Below, in pieces: positions 35,182-44,236 of a stretch of DNA of 64,000 bases. Position numbers and translations under genes: made by a program. Under the pieces are notes generated by a model. The model searched no databases, was not told the origin of the DNA, and saw only the letters and a program-made list of their open reading frames with translations. Location of the stretch: positions 196,694-260,693 of the forward strand of contig NZ_VJWE01000015.1 of NCBI RefSeq assembly GCF_007993815.1, read 5' to 3'. How positions within the stretch are numbered: the stretch's first letter is position 1; every line of letters starts with the position of its first letter. Origin of the DNA: Acidovorax delafieldii (GTDB lineage: Bacteria > Pseudomonadota > Gammaproteobacteria > Burkholderiales > Burkholderiaceae_C).

Positions 35182-36084
35182 ATGAGCGCTTCCCCTCTCC
35201 GTTCTCTTCTGCACCGGTTCTTCCCCTTCCTGGCCGTGCTGGGTTCCGTCACCGCATTGGGCATTGGCACCTCGTGGGCCAAGCACTGGCTGTTTCCGGT
35301 GGTCGGGGCGCAGGGCACCACCGCCGTGCGCGTGGGTTTTTCGGCGCTGCTGGTGCTGCTGCTGTGGCGGCCCTGGCGCTGGCACCTGTCGCGCGCCGAC
35401 GCGCGGGCCGTCATGCTGTACGGCGCGGCGCTGGGGGGCATGAACCTCATGTTCTACATGTCGCTGCGCACCCTGCCGTTTGGCCTGGCGGTGGCCATCG
35501 AGTTCGCGGGGCCGCTGGCCGTGGCGATCTGGTCATCGCGCCGCGCGGTGGATTTTGTGTGGGTGGCGCTGGCCATCGCGGGCCTGGGCATGCTGCTGCC
35601 GCTGGGGCTTAACGGCAGCACGCTGGACCCGGTGGGCGTCTTCTACGCCCTGGGCGCGGCCGTGTTCTGGGGGCTGTACATCGTGTTCGGCAAGCGCGCC
35701 GGACATCTGCACGCGGGGCATTCCGTATCGCTGGGCCTGCTGGTGGCCGCGCTGGTGGTGGTGCCGGTGGGCGTGGTGCATGCGGGCGCGGCGCTCTTGT
35801 CGCCCGCCGTGCTGCTCATTGGCGTGGCGGTGGCTGCGGTGTCCAGCGCCATCCCGATCTCGCTGGAGATGATGGCCCTGAAGCGCCTGCCCAAGGAGGC
35901 CTTCGGCATCATGATCAGCATGGAGCCTGCGGTGGCTGCACTGGTGGCCATGGCGCTGCTGGGCGAGCACCTGAGCGTGGTGCAGTGGCTGGCCATTGGC
36001 TGCATCATGGCCGCGTCGATGGGCAGTGCAATGACCGCCGCGCGGCCCGCTGCTGTAGACCGCGCGGCACCGCAGGCGGCCTGA
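35182..36084 (+). CDS. rhtA: EamA exporter, RhtA-like (threonine/homoserine efflux type)
   Basis: 300 aa, ten membrane segments. Segments shared with E. coli RhtA as I remember it include SWAKHWLFPVVGAQGTTAVR, LYGAALGGMNLMFYMSLRTL, FGLAVAIEFAGPLAVAIWSS and RRAVDFVWVALAIAGLGMLL. The end KEAFGIMISMEPAVAALVAM and LLGEHLSVVQWLAIG is typical. Export of amino acids fits the divergent Lrp regulator; the exact substrate is inferred. Confidence 0.85.
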   Translation: MSASPLRSLLHRFFPFLAVLGSVTALGIGTSWAKHWLFPVVGAQGTTAVRVGFSALLVLLLWRPWRWHLSRADARAVMLYGAALGGMNLMFYMSLRTLPFGLAVAIEFAGPLAVAIWSSRRAVDFVWVALAIAGLGMLLPLGLNGSTLDPVGVFYALGAAVFWGLYIVFGKRAGHLHAGHSVSLGLLVAALVVVPVGVVHAGAALLSPAVLLIGVAVAAVSSAIPISLEMMALKRLPKEAFGIMISMEPAVAALVAMALLGEHLSVVQWLAIGCIMAASMGSAMTAARPAAVDRAAPQAA

Positions 36085-36108
36085 CCGGCGGCTCTGGCGG
36101 GGTAGGTC

Positions 36109-36933
36109 TTACCGCACGGCGGCCCTTGCGCTGCACGATTCCAATACGCGTGTGATGAGGTGGGGATATCCCGCCTCGGTCTGCGCCAGCAACGGCAGGC
36201 CTGTGTCGTGCACGGCACGGTCCACTGCGTCGGGCCAGGGGGGCGTACCGGGCTCCGCCTGCACGCGGGCCATGGCACCCAGCACCAGTTCTTGTCCCCA
36301 GAAGTAGACCTGCGCGGCGCGCACATTGGCCTGCATGCGCTGCACCTCGGCCAGCGCTTGCGGCTCGGCCAGGTGCAGCCAGATGTCGGCATACAGAAAA
36401 TCCACGGGCGCGCCCGGGGGCTGCCACTGCAGCGCATCGGCCTGCACCAGCTCCACCTTGGCTGCAGCGGACTGTGGCAGTCCCTCCAGCACCCGGCAGC
36501 GGCGAAACAGCTCCAGCACGTCGCCATCCCGCTCCACCACGGTCACTCGGTTCACCGAGGGTTGCAGCGCCATGTTGGCAGCGACCCAGCCCATGCCCAG
36601 GCCCATTACTACCGTGTGGCCTCGCGCATGGTGACAGGCCAGCTCCTGGCTTTCAACTTCCATTGGTGACAGTGACATCCAGGTTTCCCATCTGCCCTCG
36701 GAGCCCTGGCGCAGGAGCAGCGTCGAGCCGGATGTGACACATGGGCCGCTGTAATAACCACGGTCCATCCCCACCCCCATGCGCTTCATCTGCCACGGTC
36801 CCACGGCACCGTCGGGGTACTGTGGCATGTGCCATTGGGGCGCAAAGACAGGAACCCCCAGCGCCTGTGCCAGTGCGGTGGCGGATGGCTGGGGGGAAAA
36901 GGGTAGGGACGAGGGATTCAGTGATGCCGACAT
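36109..36933 (-). CDS. Uncharacterised protein with class I methyltransferase / spermidine-synthase-like fold
   Basis: 274 aa. A Rossmann-type core is visible: HTVVMGLGMGWVAANMAL resembles motif I, NRVTVVERDGDVLELF has the acidic end of strand 2, and VDFLYADIWLHLAEPQALAE resembles motif IV. About 100 residues before this core include DRGYYSGPCVTSGSTLLL. It is not a standard methyltransferase of a family I can name, and whether it binds S-adenosylmethionine is unproven. It converges on the exporter and has no operon partner. Confidence 0.6.
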   Translation of the reverse strand: MSASLNPSSLPFSPQPSATALAQALGVPVFAPQWHMPQYPDGAVGPWQMKRMGVGMDRGYYSGPCVTSGSTLLLRQGSEGRWETWMSLSPMEVESQELACHHARGHTVVMGLGMGWVAANMALQPSVNRVTVVERDGDVLELFRRCRVLEGLPQSAAAKVELVQADALQWQPPGAPVDFLYADIWLHLAEPQALAEVQRMQANVRAAQVYFWGQELVLGAMARVQAEPGTPPWPDAVDRAVHDTGLPLLAQTEAGYPHLITRVLESCSARAAVR

Positions 36934-37066
36934 GGGCTCGATCTTAGGCGGGGAGCGCCGCGTTCATTGGAACATCTGCATCTCTTCCAGGGCACTGGGC
37001 ATTGTCCGACAGTCTCACGGTCCACAAGATGGCGTCGATGGCGGGTAGCGGCGAATACAAAAGACA

Positions 37067-37093
37067 GTGATGAGACCGCTCGTGTTTCATCAC
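37067..37093. promoter_or_regulatory. Inverted repeat upstream of the small glycine-rich protein gene
   Basis: GTGATGA and TCATCAC form 7-bp arms around 13 bases, ending 21 bases before the ATG at 37115. It could be an operator or a leader hairpin. Confidence 0.3.
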
Positions 37094-37114
37094 TCAATGT
37101 CCAAGGAGCCGATC

Positions 37115-37510
37115 ATGATTCCATCCACCATCCATTCCGCTGCGACCGCCACACCGGTGGACGAAGACCTGGCCGAGCAAGCACGCCCCGGCTACGGCAT
37201 CCCATCGCAAGACCCCCGGACCGGCGCACAGACCGCGTTGGAGCCTGAAGACGCAGAGCGCGAAGCCCACTCCGCCTTGATGGGCGGCGGCATGATGGCT
37301 GGCGCCGCAGCCGGCGCCGCCGTGGGCGTGGCCGTCGCGGGCCCGGTGGGGGTGGTGGTTGGGGGCACTTTGGGCGGCATCGCCGGTGCGCTGGGTGGTG
37401 CCGCAGCGGGCACCCTGGTCAGCCCGGATGATCTTTCGGCCGATGCTGTGGCCGCAGAACACCTTGCGCCGCCCCTGGGAGGGCCGGAAGGCAAGACAGA
37501 CCCGAAGTAG
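37115..37510 (+). CDS. Small protein with glycine-zipper hydrophobic segment
   Basis: 131 aa, function unknown. The polar N-terminal half contains EDLAEQARPGYGIPSQDPRT. A central stretch of about 45 residues alternates Gly and Ala (MMAGAAAGAAVGVAVAGPVG, then GGTLGGIAGALGGAAAGTLV), like glycine-zipper membrane or outer-membrane lipoprotein segments. ATG 37115 follows AAGGAG, better than an upstream ATG at 37067. Confidence 0.6.
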   Translation: MIPSTIHSAATATPVDEDLAEQARPGYGIPSQDPRTGAQTALEPEDAEREAHSALMGGGMMAGAAAGAAVGVAVAGPVGVVVGGTLGGIAGALGGAAAGTLVSPDDLSADAVAAEHLAPPLGGPEGKTDPK

Positions 37511-37569
37511 GGTGTGCGGGGCTCACTACAGGCTGGCTGGTGCAGCGTACGTACTGTGTGAGATTGCTC

Positions 37570-37630
37570 CAAATTTGATAGCTATCAGCACATATTGCAC
37601 TAGCGCTTGCCGCCATTTTGGCTGTGAATT
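37570..37630 (+). repeat. Dispersed intergenic repeat, copy 5 (abuts tRNA-Arg)
   Basis: AATTTGATAGCTATCAGCAC, then ATTGCACTAGCGCTTGC and CATTTTGGCTGTGAATT. It ends exactly at the 3' CCA end of the tRNA gene, which lies on the other strand. Confidence 0.75.
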
Positions 37631-37705
37631 TGGTCCCCTCGACAGGAATCGAACCTGTATCTAGCGCTTAGGAGGCACTCGTTCTATCCATTGAACTACG
37701 AGGAG
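37631..37705 (-). tRNA. tRNA-Arg (anticodon CCU)
   Basis: The minus strand folds as a 75-base cloverleaf with encoded CCA. The acceptor pairs CTCCTCG with CGAGGGG (one T-G). The D stem is GTTC/GAAC, the anticodon stem AGTGC/GCGCT with loop CTCCTAA (anticodon CCT), and the T arm ACAGG-TTCGATT-CCTGT. It reads AGG codons, rare in such GC-rich genomes. Confidence 0.95.
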
Positions 37706-37760
37706 GCAAGGCAGCCGCGCATTGTAGTGGCGCGCGGCTGCCTCTCTGGCCGTCTGGACC

Positions 37761-40700
37761 TCAGTCGTATTTCACGGTGTAGATGATGTCCACCGCACTT
37801 TTCTCGCCGGTTTGCCCGCGCAGGGTGAGGCGGCGGGACAGGTCGTAAAAGATGTACAGCGTGCCCAGCGTGCCCGACAGGCTGCGCTCATACGTCACGT
37901 ACAGGTCTTTGGACAGGCGCTTGCCGAAGGTGAGGGCAGCGGCGCTGGCGTCCTCACCCGTGGTGGCGCCGCGAAAGCCGATTTCGTCCAGGCCCAGGCG
38001 GCTGGCGGCGTTGGCCGTGGGGCTTTGGCCGCCGTTGCGGCCCAGCAGCGCCAAGGCGGCCTGTTGCAGCACGGCCGCTTCGGCGCCTCCGGCCGAGGCA
38101 TTGCGGCCCAGCACCACCCAGGACAGCTTTTCGGCATCGGGCAGTTCAGGGTCGGAATACAGCGTGACGCGTGGCGCCTGCGCGCTGCCGGTGACCTGCA
38201 CGCCCGCGCGCACGCTGATGTTGGGGCGCAGCGCCAGGATGTCGAGCGAGGGGTTGTTGTACGGGCCGTTGAAGCGGATGAGGCCCGTCTCCACGTCCAG
38301 CATCTGGCCCCAGGCGCGGTAGCGGCCCTGGTCGGTGCGCACCTCGCCGGTCACACGCGGCGGGGCGCCGGGTACGGCGCTGCTGCGGATGTCCACCTCG
38401 CCGGTCAGCCGGGTAGTGATGCCCTGGCCTTGCAGCGCAAAGTCGCGCCCCAGGTTGAGGGTGATGGCGATGTCGGGCGGCTTGGCGGTTTCTGCCTGCG
38501 CGGCCACCTGGTTGGCCTTGGCGGCGGCCTGGGCCTTGGCCTGGTCTTCGCGGTCCTTGGCGGCGGAGCGCACGACCACGTCCGAGCCCAGGCGCGGTGC
38601 GGATTCGTCCGGCAGGATGATGGTGGCGCGGTCGGTGGTGAGCTTGCCGCGCAGGCTGATCTGGCCCTGCTGCAACTGGGCCTGCAACTGGCCCGAAACG
38701 CTGACCTGCCGGTCGGCACGCACCAGCACCTGCAGGGCCTTGGCCTCGGCCTGCAGAGACATGGTGATGCCTGACATGCCCGTGCCTGCAGTGGCGCTGT
38801 CGCCCCAGGCCACGCGGCCGGTGGCGGTCAGCGTGCCGCCGTCTTGCGCGGCGGCTGTGCGGTTGCCGCTGAAGCCTGCGATGCGCGCGCTGCTGCCCCG
38901 CCCGCCTTGCAGGCGGAACTCGGTGATGTGGAGCTGGTTTCCCTGCAGCGTGGCGCGAAGTCGGCCGCCTTGCAGGTCCACGCCGTCCACTACCGATCTC
39001 ACTGCCATGTCATCGGCGCCCAGGGTGCCCGCCCAGCGCGGCGCATCGCGCGTGCCCGACAAGGTCGCACTGGCGTCCAGCGTGCCGCGCACACGCCAGC
39101 CGGGTGGCGCCAGCGCAGACCACACGCCCACGTCGGGCAGGCGGGCGCGCAAGGTGCCGGCCAGTGGCGCGTCGGCAGGCCAGGTGAAGGGGACATCGGC
39201 GTTGGCGGCGGCGAGGCGCGTGCTGGCGGTGGCGTCGATCTCGCCCGCGCGGTCGCTGGCCCAGAGCAGGCGCGCGCGCAGCGTGTCGCCTTCGGCGGTG
39301 ACCGTGATTTCTGCCTGGCGCACACCCGCGGGAGTGCCTGGGGCGCTCGATGCGCTGGATGCACTTGCAGGCGGCGTGGCCGCAGTCGCCAGCACGGTGG
39401 TGGCTCCGGCGCCGGTGCCCTGGCCGCTGCTTTGCACCGCTGTGACGGCCGTGGCATCGCCCGCGAGGATGCGCAGGTCGCCACTGGCGCGGCGCAGGCT
39501 GACGCTGGCGCGCAGGGCGTCGCCCGTGGTGTCCACGTTCCATTGCCCGTCGAGCACGATGCTGCTGGCCAGGCCCATGCGCGCAAGCAGCGGCTGCGCG
39601 GTCCGGCCTGCGGCGGCGGGCGTCTCGCCCAGGCCCAGCGCATCCACCCAGGCCATGGGCAGGCCCTGCAGCGTGCCCTGCGTTTGCAACCGCAGGGGGG
39701 TGTTGGATGCCGTGGCGGCAGACCATTGCACCGGCGACCAGCGCAGCGCCACGGTGCCCGGCAAGGGGCCTGTGACCCGGGCCTGACCGGCCGATGCCTG
39801 CAGGCTGAGGGCGTTGGTGGTGGGAGATGATGCCGCACGCCCGCTGGCCGGTGACCTGGGGGCTCCAGGGGTGGGAGCGCCGGTGCGCAAGGTCACGCCC
39901 AGGGGCTCAGCCAGTTGCAGCGTCCATGGCCCGGAGCGCTGGGCGACCTGGGCCTGCAGGCGCAGCTCGCTCACCTGCAACTGCCATTGCCCGGCACCCA
40001 CCAGGGTGCTGGCAAGGCGTGTCTGCACCGTGGTCTGCAGGGCCTGGGGCGCTGGCGTGCGGACCTCGCCGGCTAACGCCAGGGAGGCCTGCGCCAGGTT
40101 GCCCCCCAGTTCGGCTTTGAAGGCGCGCAGTTGCAGGGCTTGCCCGGCGGATGTGCCGCCGCTGGCGTTGGTGGTGGCCGGGAGCGTCAGGTCCAGCTGG
40201 GGGGTGTTCAGCGTGGCCTGCAGATCAAAGCGGTCGGGGTTGCGGGCGGGTGCGCTGTTGGCAGTGGCAGTCTGAAGTTGCTCAGTCAACGTCTGCCATC
40301 CACCCTTCCAGCGCGCGGTGATCTGTGCGGCGCCCTGGGCGCTGGCCCCTTGCAGAGTGCGCTGTACGGAGGTGCCCACCACGGGCAGGCCAGCCAGCCA
40401 ACGCTGCGTGAGTGCTGCATCGGACCACTGCAGCTGCAGGTCGCCAGCGCCGCTGCGCGGGGCCAGTGTGCCTTGTGCCTGTGCGGTGGCGCCGGGCACT
40501 GCCAGGGTGACCTTGCCTTGCGCAGATTGGGTGCCCAGTGCGACCTGCAGCCCGGTGGCATCCACGCGGGCCTGCAATGCGTCCAGCAACAAGCGGTCCA
40601 GCCGCACCGTGCCGCCGTCGGCGGCCTGCCAGGTGCCTTGTGTGCTGAAGGTGTTGATGCGCAGCGGTGCGCCCGCTGCACCCGGCGTCTTTACGGTTGC

Positions 40701-42155
40701 TGCGCGCGCCGCCGTGCCGGTGTCTGCCCGCACGTCGGCACTGAAGCGCACGGCGTCGCCCTGGGTTTGTGCGGTGACGCGGCCGGAGAGCGGGGCGGCG
40801 GCCAGCAGCGTGTGCAGGGCGTCGGGGCGCAGCGCGCGCAGGGTGGCCTGGCCCTCCAGGGCATGGGTGGCGGGGGTGTAGTGGCCCTGTGCGGTGATGC
40901 TGCCTGCACCCGCCTGCAGGGTGGCACTGGGCACGGTCCAGCGGGTGCCGTCGTAACTTGCGCTGGCGTCCAGCGCGGTCAGTGGCAGGCGGGTGGTGTC
41001 CCAGGGGCCCGGCAGGTCGTTGCGCAGCGCGGCTTGCAGACTCCAGCCTGCCGTGCCTGTGCCACCGGATGTCGGCCCGGCTTGCAGCGTGCCGTGCAGT
41101 TGCGTGAGCGGTGCCTGCGGCCACAGGGCTGCCAAATTGACGGCACGCAGCGTGGCGTTGGCAGACTGCAGGGGCTGCTGTGCCCACGGTGCCAGTGTGG
41201 CGGTCAGGTCGGCCTGCATGGGGTCGGCCGCAAGCGCAGGGGGCGCGCGTGGGGGCAGGGATTTCGATGCGCCCGGTTTGCTGGCAGGCGCGGCCATGGG
41301 CGGGGTGGAGGCTTCGCTGGTCGGTGCGGGCTTCAGGCGTGCCTGCAGTTGCAACTGGGCGGCGGCGGTGGCCAGCGTGCCCTGTAGCGTGGCGTGGGCG
41401 CCCACCTGCAGCGCGGCACCGCCCCCGGGCACGGCGGTTTGCACGGTGCCGTCCACCGTGGCATCCAGCGCCATGGGGGCTTGTGCGTCCAGCGTGGCGC
41501 GTGCGCTGTACAGGCCCTGGGCCAGTTCTACCGCGCCGATGTTCAGGCGGTGCTGGTGGCCGTCAAACCGGTAGTCCCCCACCAGGCCCTGGGCCTCCAC
41601 GGCGGGGGGGCCGGCCCACAGCAGCTGGTCTACCCGGAACGGCGCGCCCAGCTGCAGTGGCAGCACCAGGTCGGTGAGGGGCGTGGGCGGTGGCTCGGGC
41701 GTGTCGGCGGGGCGGGGCTGGGGCGTGATCAACACGCGGGTGGCATGCACCTCGCCCAGCTCCAGGCGGCGCTGCAGCAAGGGGGCCAGCTGCCAGCCCA
41801 GGCGGATGTCAGTCACTTCCACCACCAGGGTGGGGCTGCTCCAGCGCAGCCAGCCAATGCGCCCGCCGCTGCGCAGCGAGCCACTGACTTCGCGGCTTTC
41901 CAGTTGTTGGTTGGCGGGCAGGTATTGCGCTGCGCGGGCCAGCGTGGTGGCCAGCGACGTACCGCTGCCCGCCCACCACCACAGCAGCGCGCTGGCCGCC
42001 AGCAGCAGGGCCACCAGGGCGACCAGCAGCCAGCCCAGAGCCCGCAGCACGCGCGGCGCGCGGGGCCGGGGAGGGCGTGGGGCCGACGAGGACCCGGCGC
42101 TGAAGTCCGACGCGCGGGCGCGGGGTGTGGGAAGGTGCGGGGCGTTCATCGCCAT
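37761..42155 (-). CDS. tamB: Translocation and assembly module protein TamB
   Basis: 1464-aa inner-membrane-anchored, periplasm-spanning AsmA-like protein involved in outer-membrane protein insertion and phospholipid transport. A single N-terminal membrane helix (ALGWLLVALVALLLAASALL) is followed by very long beta-strand repeats and the C-terminal TamB/DUF490 domain (ARPNISVRAGVQVTGSAQAP-like text, VLGRNASAGGAEAAVLQQAA, GTLGTLYIFYDLSRRLTLRG). Length is in the upper range for the family. Its ATG overlaps the tamA stop (ATGA), so the partners are translationally coupled. Confidence 0.93.
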   Translation of the reverse strand: MAMNAPHLPTPRARASDFSAGSSSAPRPPRPRAPRVLRALGWLLVALVALLLAASALLWWWAGSGTSLATTLARAAQYLPANQQLESREVSGSLRSGGRIGWLRWSSPTLVVEVTDIRLGWQLAPLLQRRLELGEVHATRVLITPQPRPADTPEPPPTPLTDLVLPLQLGAPFRVDQLLWAGPPAVEAQGLVGDYRFDGHQHRLNIGAVELAQGLYSARATLDAQAPMALDATVDGTVQTAVPGGGAALQVGAHATLQGTLATAAAQLQLQARLKPAPTSEASTPPMAAPASKPGASKSLPPRAPPALAADPMQADLTATLAPWAQQPLQSANATLRAVNLAALWPQAPLTQLHGTLQAGPTSGGTGTAGWSLQAALRNDLPGPWDTTRLPLTALDASASYDGTRWTVPSATLQAGAGSITAQGHYTPATHALEGQATLRALRPDALHTLLAAAPLSGRVTAQTQGDAVRFSADVRADTGTAARAATVKTPGAAGAPLRINTFSTQGTWQAADGGTVRLDRLLLDALQARVDATGLQVALGTQSAQGKVTLAVPGATAQAQGTLAPRSGAGDLQLQWSDAALTQRWLAGLPVVGTSVQRTLQGASAQGAAQITARWKGGWQTLTEQLQTATANSAPARNPDRFDLQATLNTPQLDLTLPATTNASGGTSAGQALQLRAFKAELGGNLAQASLALAGEVRTPAPQALQTTVQTRLASTLVGAGQWQLQVSELRLQAQVAQRSGPWTLQLAEPLGVTLRTGAPTPGAPRSPASGRAASSPTTNALSLQASAGQARVTGPLPGTVALRWSPVQWSAATASNTPLRLQTQGTLQGLPMAWVDALGLGETPAAAGRTAQPLLARMGLASSIVLDGQWNVDTTGDALRASVSLRRASGDLRILAGDATAVTAVQSSGQGTGAGATTVLATAATPPASASSASSAPGTPAGVRQAEITVTAEGDTLRARLLWASDRAGEIDATASTRLAAANADVPFTWPADAPLAGTLRARLPDVGVWSALAPPGWRVRGTLDASATLSGTRDAPRWAGTLGADDMAVRSVVDGVDLQGGRLRATLQGNQLHITEFRLQGGRGSSARIAGFSGNRTAAAQDGGTLTATGRVAWGDSATAGTGMSGITMSLQAEAKALQVLVRADRQVSVSGQLQAQLQQGQISLRGKLTTDRATIILPDESAPRLGSDVVVRSAAKDREDQAKAQAAAKANQVAAQAETAKPPDIAITLNLGRDFALQGQGITTRLTGEVDIRSSAVPGAPPRVTGEVRTDQGRYRAWGQMLDVETGLIRFNGPYNNPSLDILALRPNISVRAGVQVTGSAQAPRVTLYSDPELPDAEKLSWVVLGRNASAGGAEAAVLQQAALALLGRNGGQSPTANAASRLGLDEIGFRGATTGEDASAAALTFGKRLSKDLYVTYERSLSGTLGTLYIFYDLSRRLTLRGQTGEKSAVDIIYTVKYD

Positions 42156-44161
42156 CAGAAGCTGAACCCCAGGCGCAAGTGCAGCCGCACTTCCTTGGTC
42201 TTGACGCCGTAGGCCAGGTCGGCCTGCAGCGGGCCCACGGGGCTGCGCCAGCGCACACCGGCACCTACGCCTACTCGCGGGCTCAGGTCACCCACCTTGT
42301 CGGCCACGGCGCCTGCATCCACAAACAGCGTGCTTTCCCAGTCGGTCATGGCACCCTGGTAGACGATGGGGCGCTGCCACTCCACGCTGCCCACGGCCAG
42401 GTAGCGGCCCCCATAGAGTTGCCCGTTGTCGGTGCGCGCGCCGATGCTGCGGTAGCCATAGCCGCGCACGGTGGTGTCGCCGCCCGTCACAAACAGCTGC
42501 GTGACGGGGATCTGCGCCCCCTCGCGCGCCAACACGGCGCCTGCCTCGGCCCGCAGTGCTACGCGGGCATTGCGGCCGATGCCTGCATCGTCCTGCACGC
42601 GGCCTGCGGGGAGGAAGGACTGCCACCGCACCAGGGTGCGCACAAACGGGTCGCGCTCTGGCCGCAGGGTGGTGCCCAGGCCCAGCTCCACCGCCAGGCC
42701 ATGGCCCCGGGTGGGGGCGGTGAGGCTGTTGAAGTAGCGGCCCGTCCACCCGTAGTTGATGCTCAGGGCGGTGCTGGTGTCGGAGGGCGACCGCGTGTTG
42801 TCGGTCAGGCCCTGGCTGTTGGCGTAGTCGTACTGCAAAAAATAATTGCGGTCGATGGATTTGGTGCTTTTGCTGCGGCCTGCGCGCAGACGGCCGCTGT
42901 TGACGTCGTAGTCGCCCGTGGCCTCGCGCAGCACCTGGCCGCCTGCAAACCAGCGCCAGCCGTTGTCGTTGGGCAGGTCCGTCCATTCGGTGTTGGCGAG
43001 CTTGGTTTCGCGGTCGAGTGCGAGTTTGGTCACCGCGCGCCAGCCCAGCACAGGCATCTGGTTGTGGATGTGCTCCAGTGACAGGCGTGCGCCGCTGTCG
43101 GTCGAGAAGCCGGGGCCGAACACCAGCTTTTGCATCGGGGCCTCGCGCACCTGGGCCACCACGGGGGCGGCCTGCGGGTCGGTGCCTTCGGTATCGAGCG
43201 TGAGGAACACGGTATCGTAGTAGCCGCTGCTGGCCAGGCGCAGCTGGGCGTCCAGCATGTCGGCTTCGTCATACACCGCACCGGTGGGCAGGCGCGCCAG
43301 GCGCCGCGCACCGTCGCTGTCGTAGCGCTGGCTGCCCTGCACGCGCAAGGGGCCGAAGCGGTAGGCGGGGCCGGGGTCGTAGCTCACTCCCAGCTGGGCT
43401 TCGTGCCGGTCGGCATCGATCTCTGCCCGGCTGTTGGCGATGTGGGCCGTGGGGTAGCGCCGGGCCTGCAGCTGGCGCAGCCCGTCGGCCTTGGCGTTGT
43501 CCCAGGCCGATTGGGTGAAGGGCTGCCCGGGGGCGAGGGACCAGTTGCGCTGCAGGCGCTGCTGCCGCCGCGCCAGGTTGTCTTTGTCGGCATCGTCGGT
43601 GCCCGCCACGGTGATGTCGGCGCGGGCAATGCGGGTTTGGGGGCCGGGCTCCACGGTGATGGTGACGGTGCGGGGCGCGCCCTTGCGGGTACCGGCGGTT
43701 TCCTGCGCCTCCGTCAGCTCCACGGTGATGGTGGGCGCGAAGTAGCCCAGGGTGCCCAGCAGTTCCCGCGCATTGGCATCAGTGGCGCCCAGCAGGCGCT
43801 GCAGCTCGTTGGCCTGCAGGTCGGGCAGCTGGCGAAAGCGCTGCAGCTCCAGGTGGCGCTCCAGCGTCTCGCGCACCGTGTCGGGGGCGCGCACCACCAC
43901 GTCAAACGACGCCGTGCCATCGCTGGCGGCGGTGCTGGCCATGTCGCTGCGCGAGTCACCGGTCGTGGGCTCGTCGGCCCGTGGCAGCAGGCTGCAGCCG
44001 CTCAGGCACAGTGCGCCGGAAAGCAGCAACGCCGACCACAGGGCCGGCGTTGGGGTGGTAGCGGTGGCGGAGCGCAAAACGCGGAGAGGCACGGCGCGGA
44101 AGGATATGTCAGGGAGGTCGTATGGGGGGGGCGGACAAGCCTGCCAGCCTGTCCCATTCAT
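42155..44161 (-). CDS. tamA: Outer-membrane assembly protein TamA (BamA/Omp85 family)
   Basis: 668 aa. N-terminal POTRA-type domains (LGTLGYFAPTITVELTEAQE, FTQSAWDNAKADGLRQLQAR, ARLPTGAVYDEADMLDAQLR) precede a surface-antigen barrel. The barrel signature is FVTGGDTTVRGYGYRSIGAR and the end GVKTKEVRLHLRLGFSF closes with Phe. A signal with lipobox-like LSGALCLSGCSLLP lies near residues 45-58 from ATG 44161; a GTG at 44092 would place it close to the N-terminus and may be the true start. Coupled to tamB. Confidence 0.9.
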   Translation of the reverse strand: MNGTGWQACPPPPYDLPDISFRAVPLRVLRSATATTPTPALWSALLLSGALCLSGCSLLPRADEPTTGDSRSDMASTAASDGTASFDVVVRAPDTVRETLERHLELQRFRQLPDLQANELQRLLGATDANARELLGTLGYFAPTITVELTEAQETAGTRKGAPRTVTITVEPGPQTRIARADITVAGTDDADKDNLARRQQRLQRNWSLAPGQPFTQSAWDNAKADGLRQLQARRYPTAHIANSRAEIDADRHEAQLGVSYDPGPAYRFGPLRVQGSQRYDSDGARRLARLPTGAVYDEADMLDAQLRLASSGYYDTVFLTLDTEGTDPQAAPVVAQVREAPMQKLVFGPGFSTDSGARLSLEHIHNQMPVLGWRAVTKLALDRETKLANTEWTDLPNDNGWRWFAGGQVLREATGDYDVNSGRLRAGRSKSTKSIDRNYFLQYDYANSQGLTDNTRSPSDTSTALSINYGWTGRYFNSLTAPTRGHGLAVELGLGTTLRPERDPFVRTLVRWQSFLPAGRVQDDAGIGRNARVALRAEAGAVLAREGAQIPVTQLFVTGGDTTVRGYGYRSIGARTDNGQLYGGRYLAVGSVEWQRPIVYQGAMTDWESTLFVDAGAVADKVGDLSPRVGVGAGVRWRSPVGPLQADLAYGVKTKEVRLHLRLGFSF

Positions 44162-44236
44162 CCCCGACTATGCCCTGAAACGGAAGCGCTCCCTGTCGGA
44201 CAGATGCTCACAAGGCATCTGACTCCGGTACCGCGC

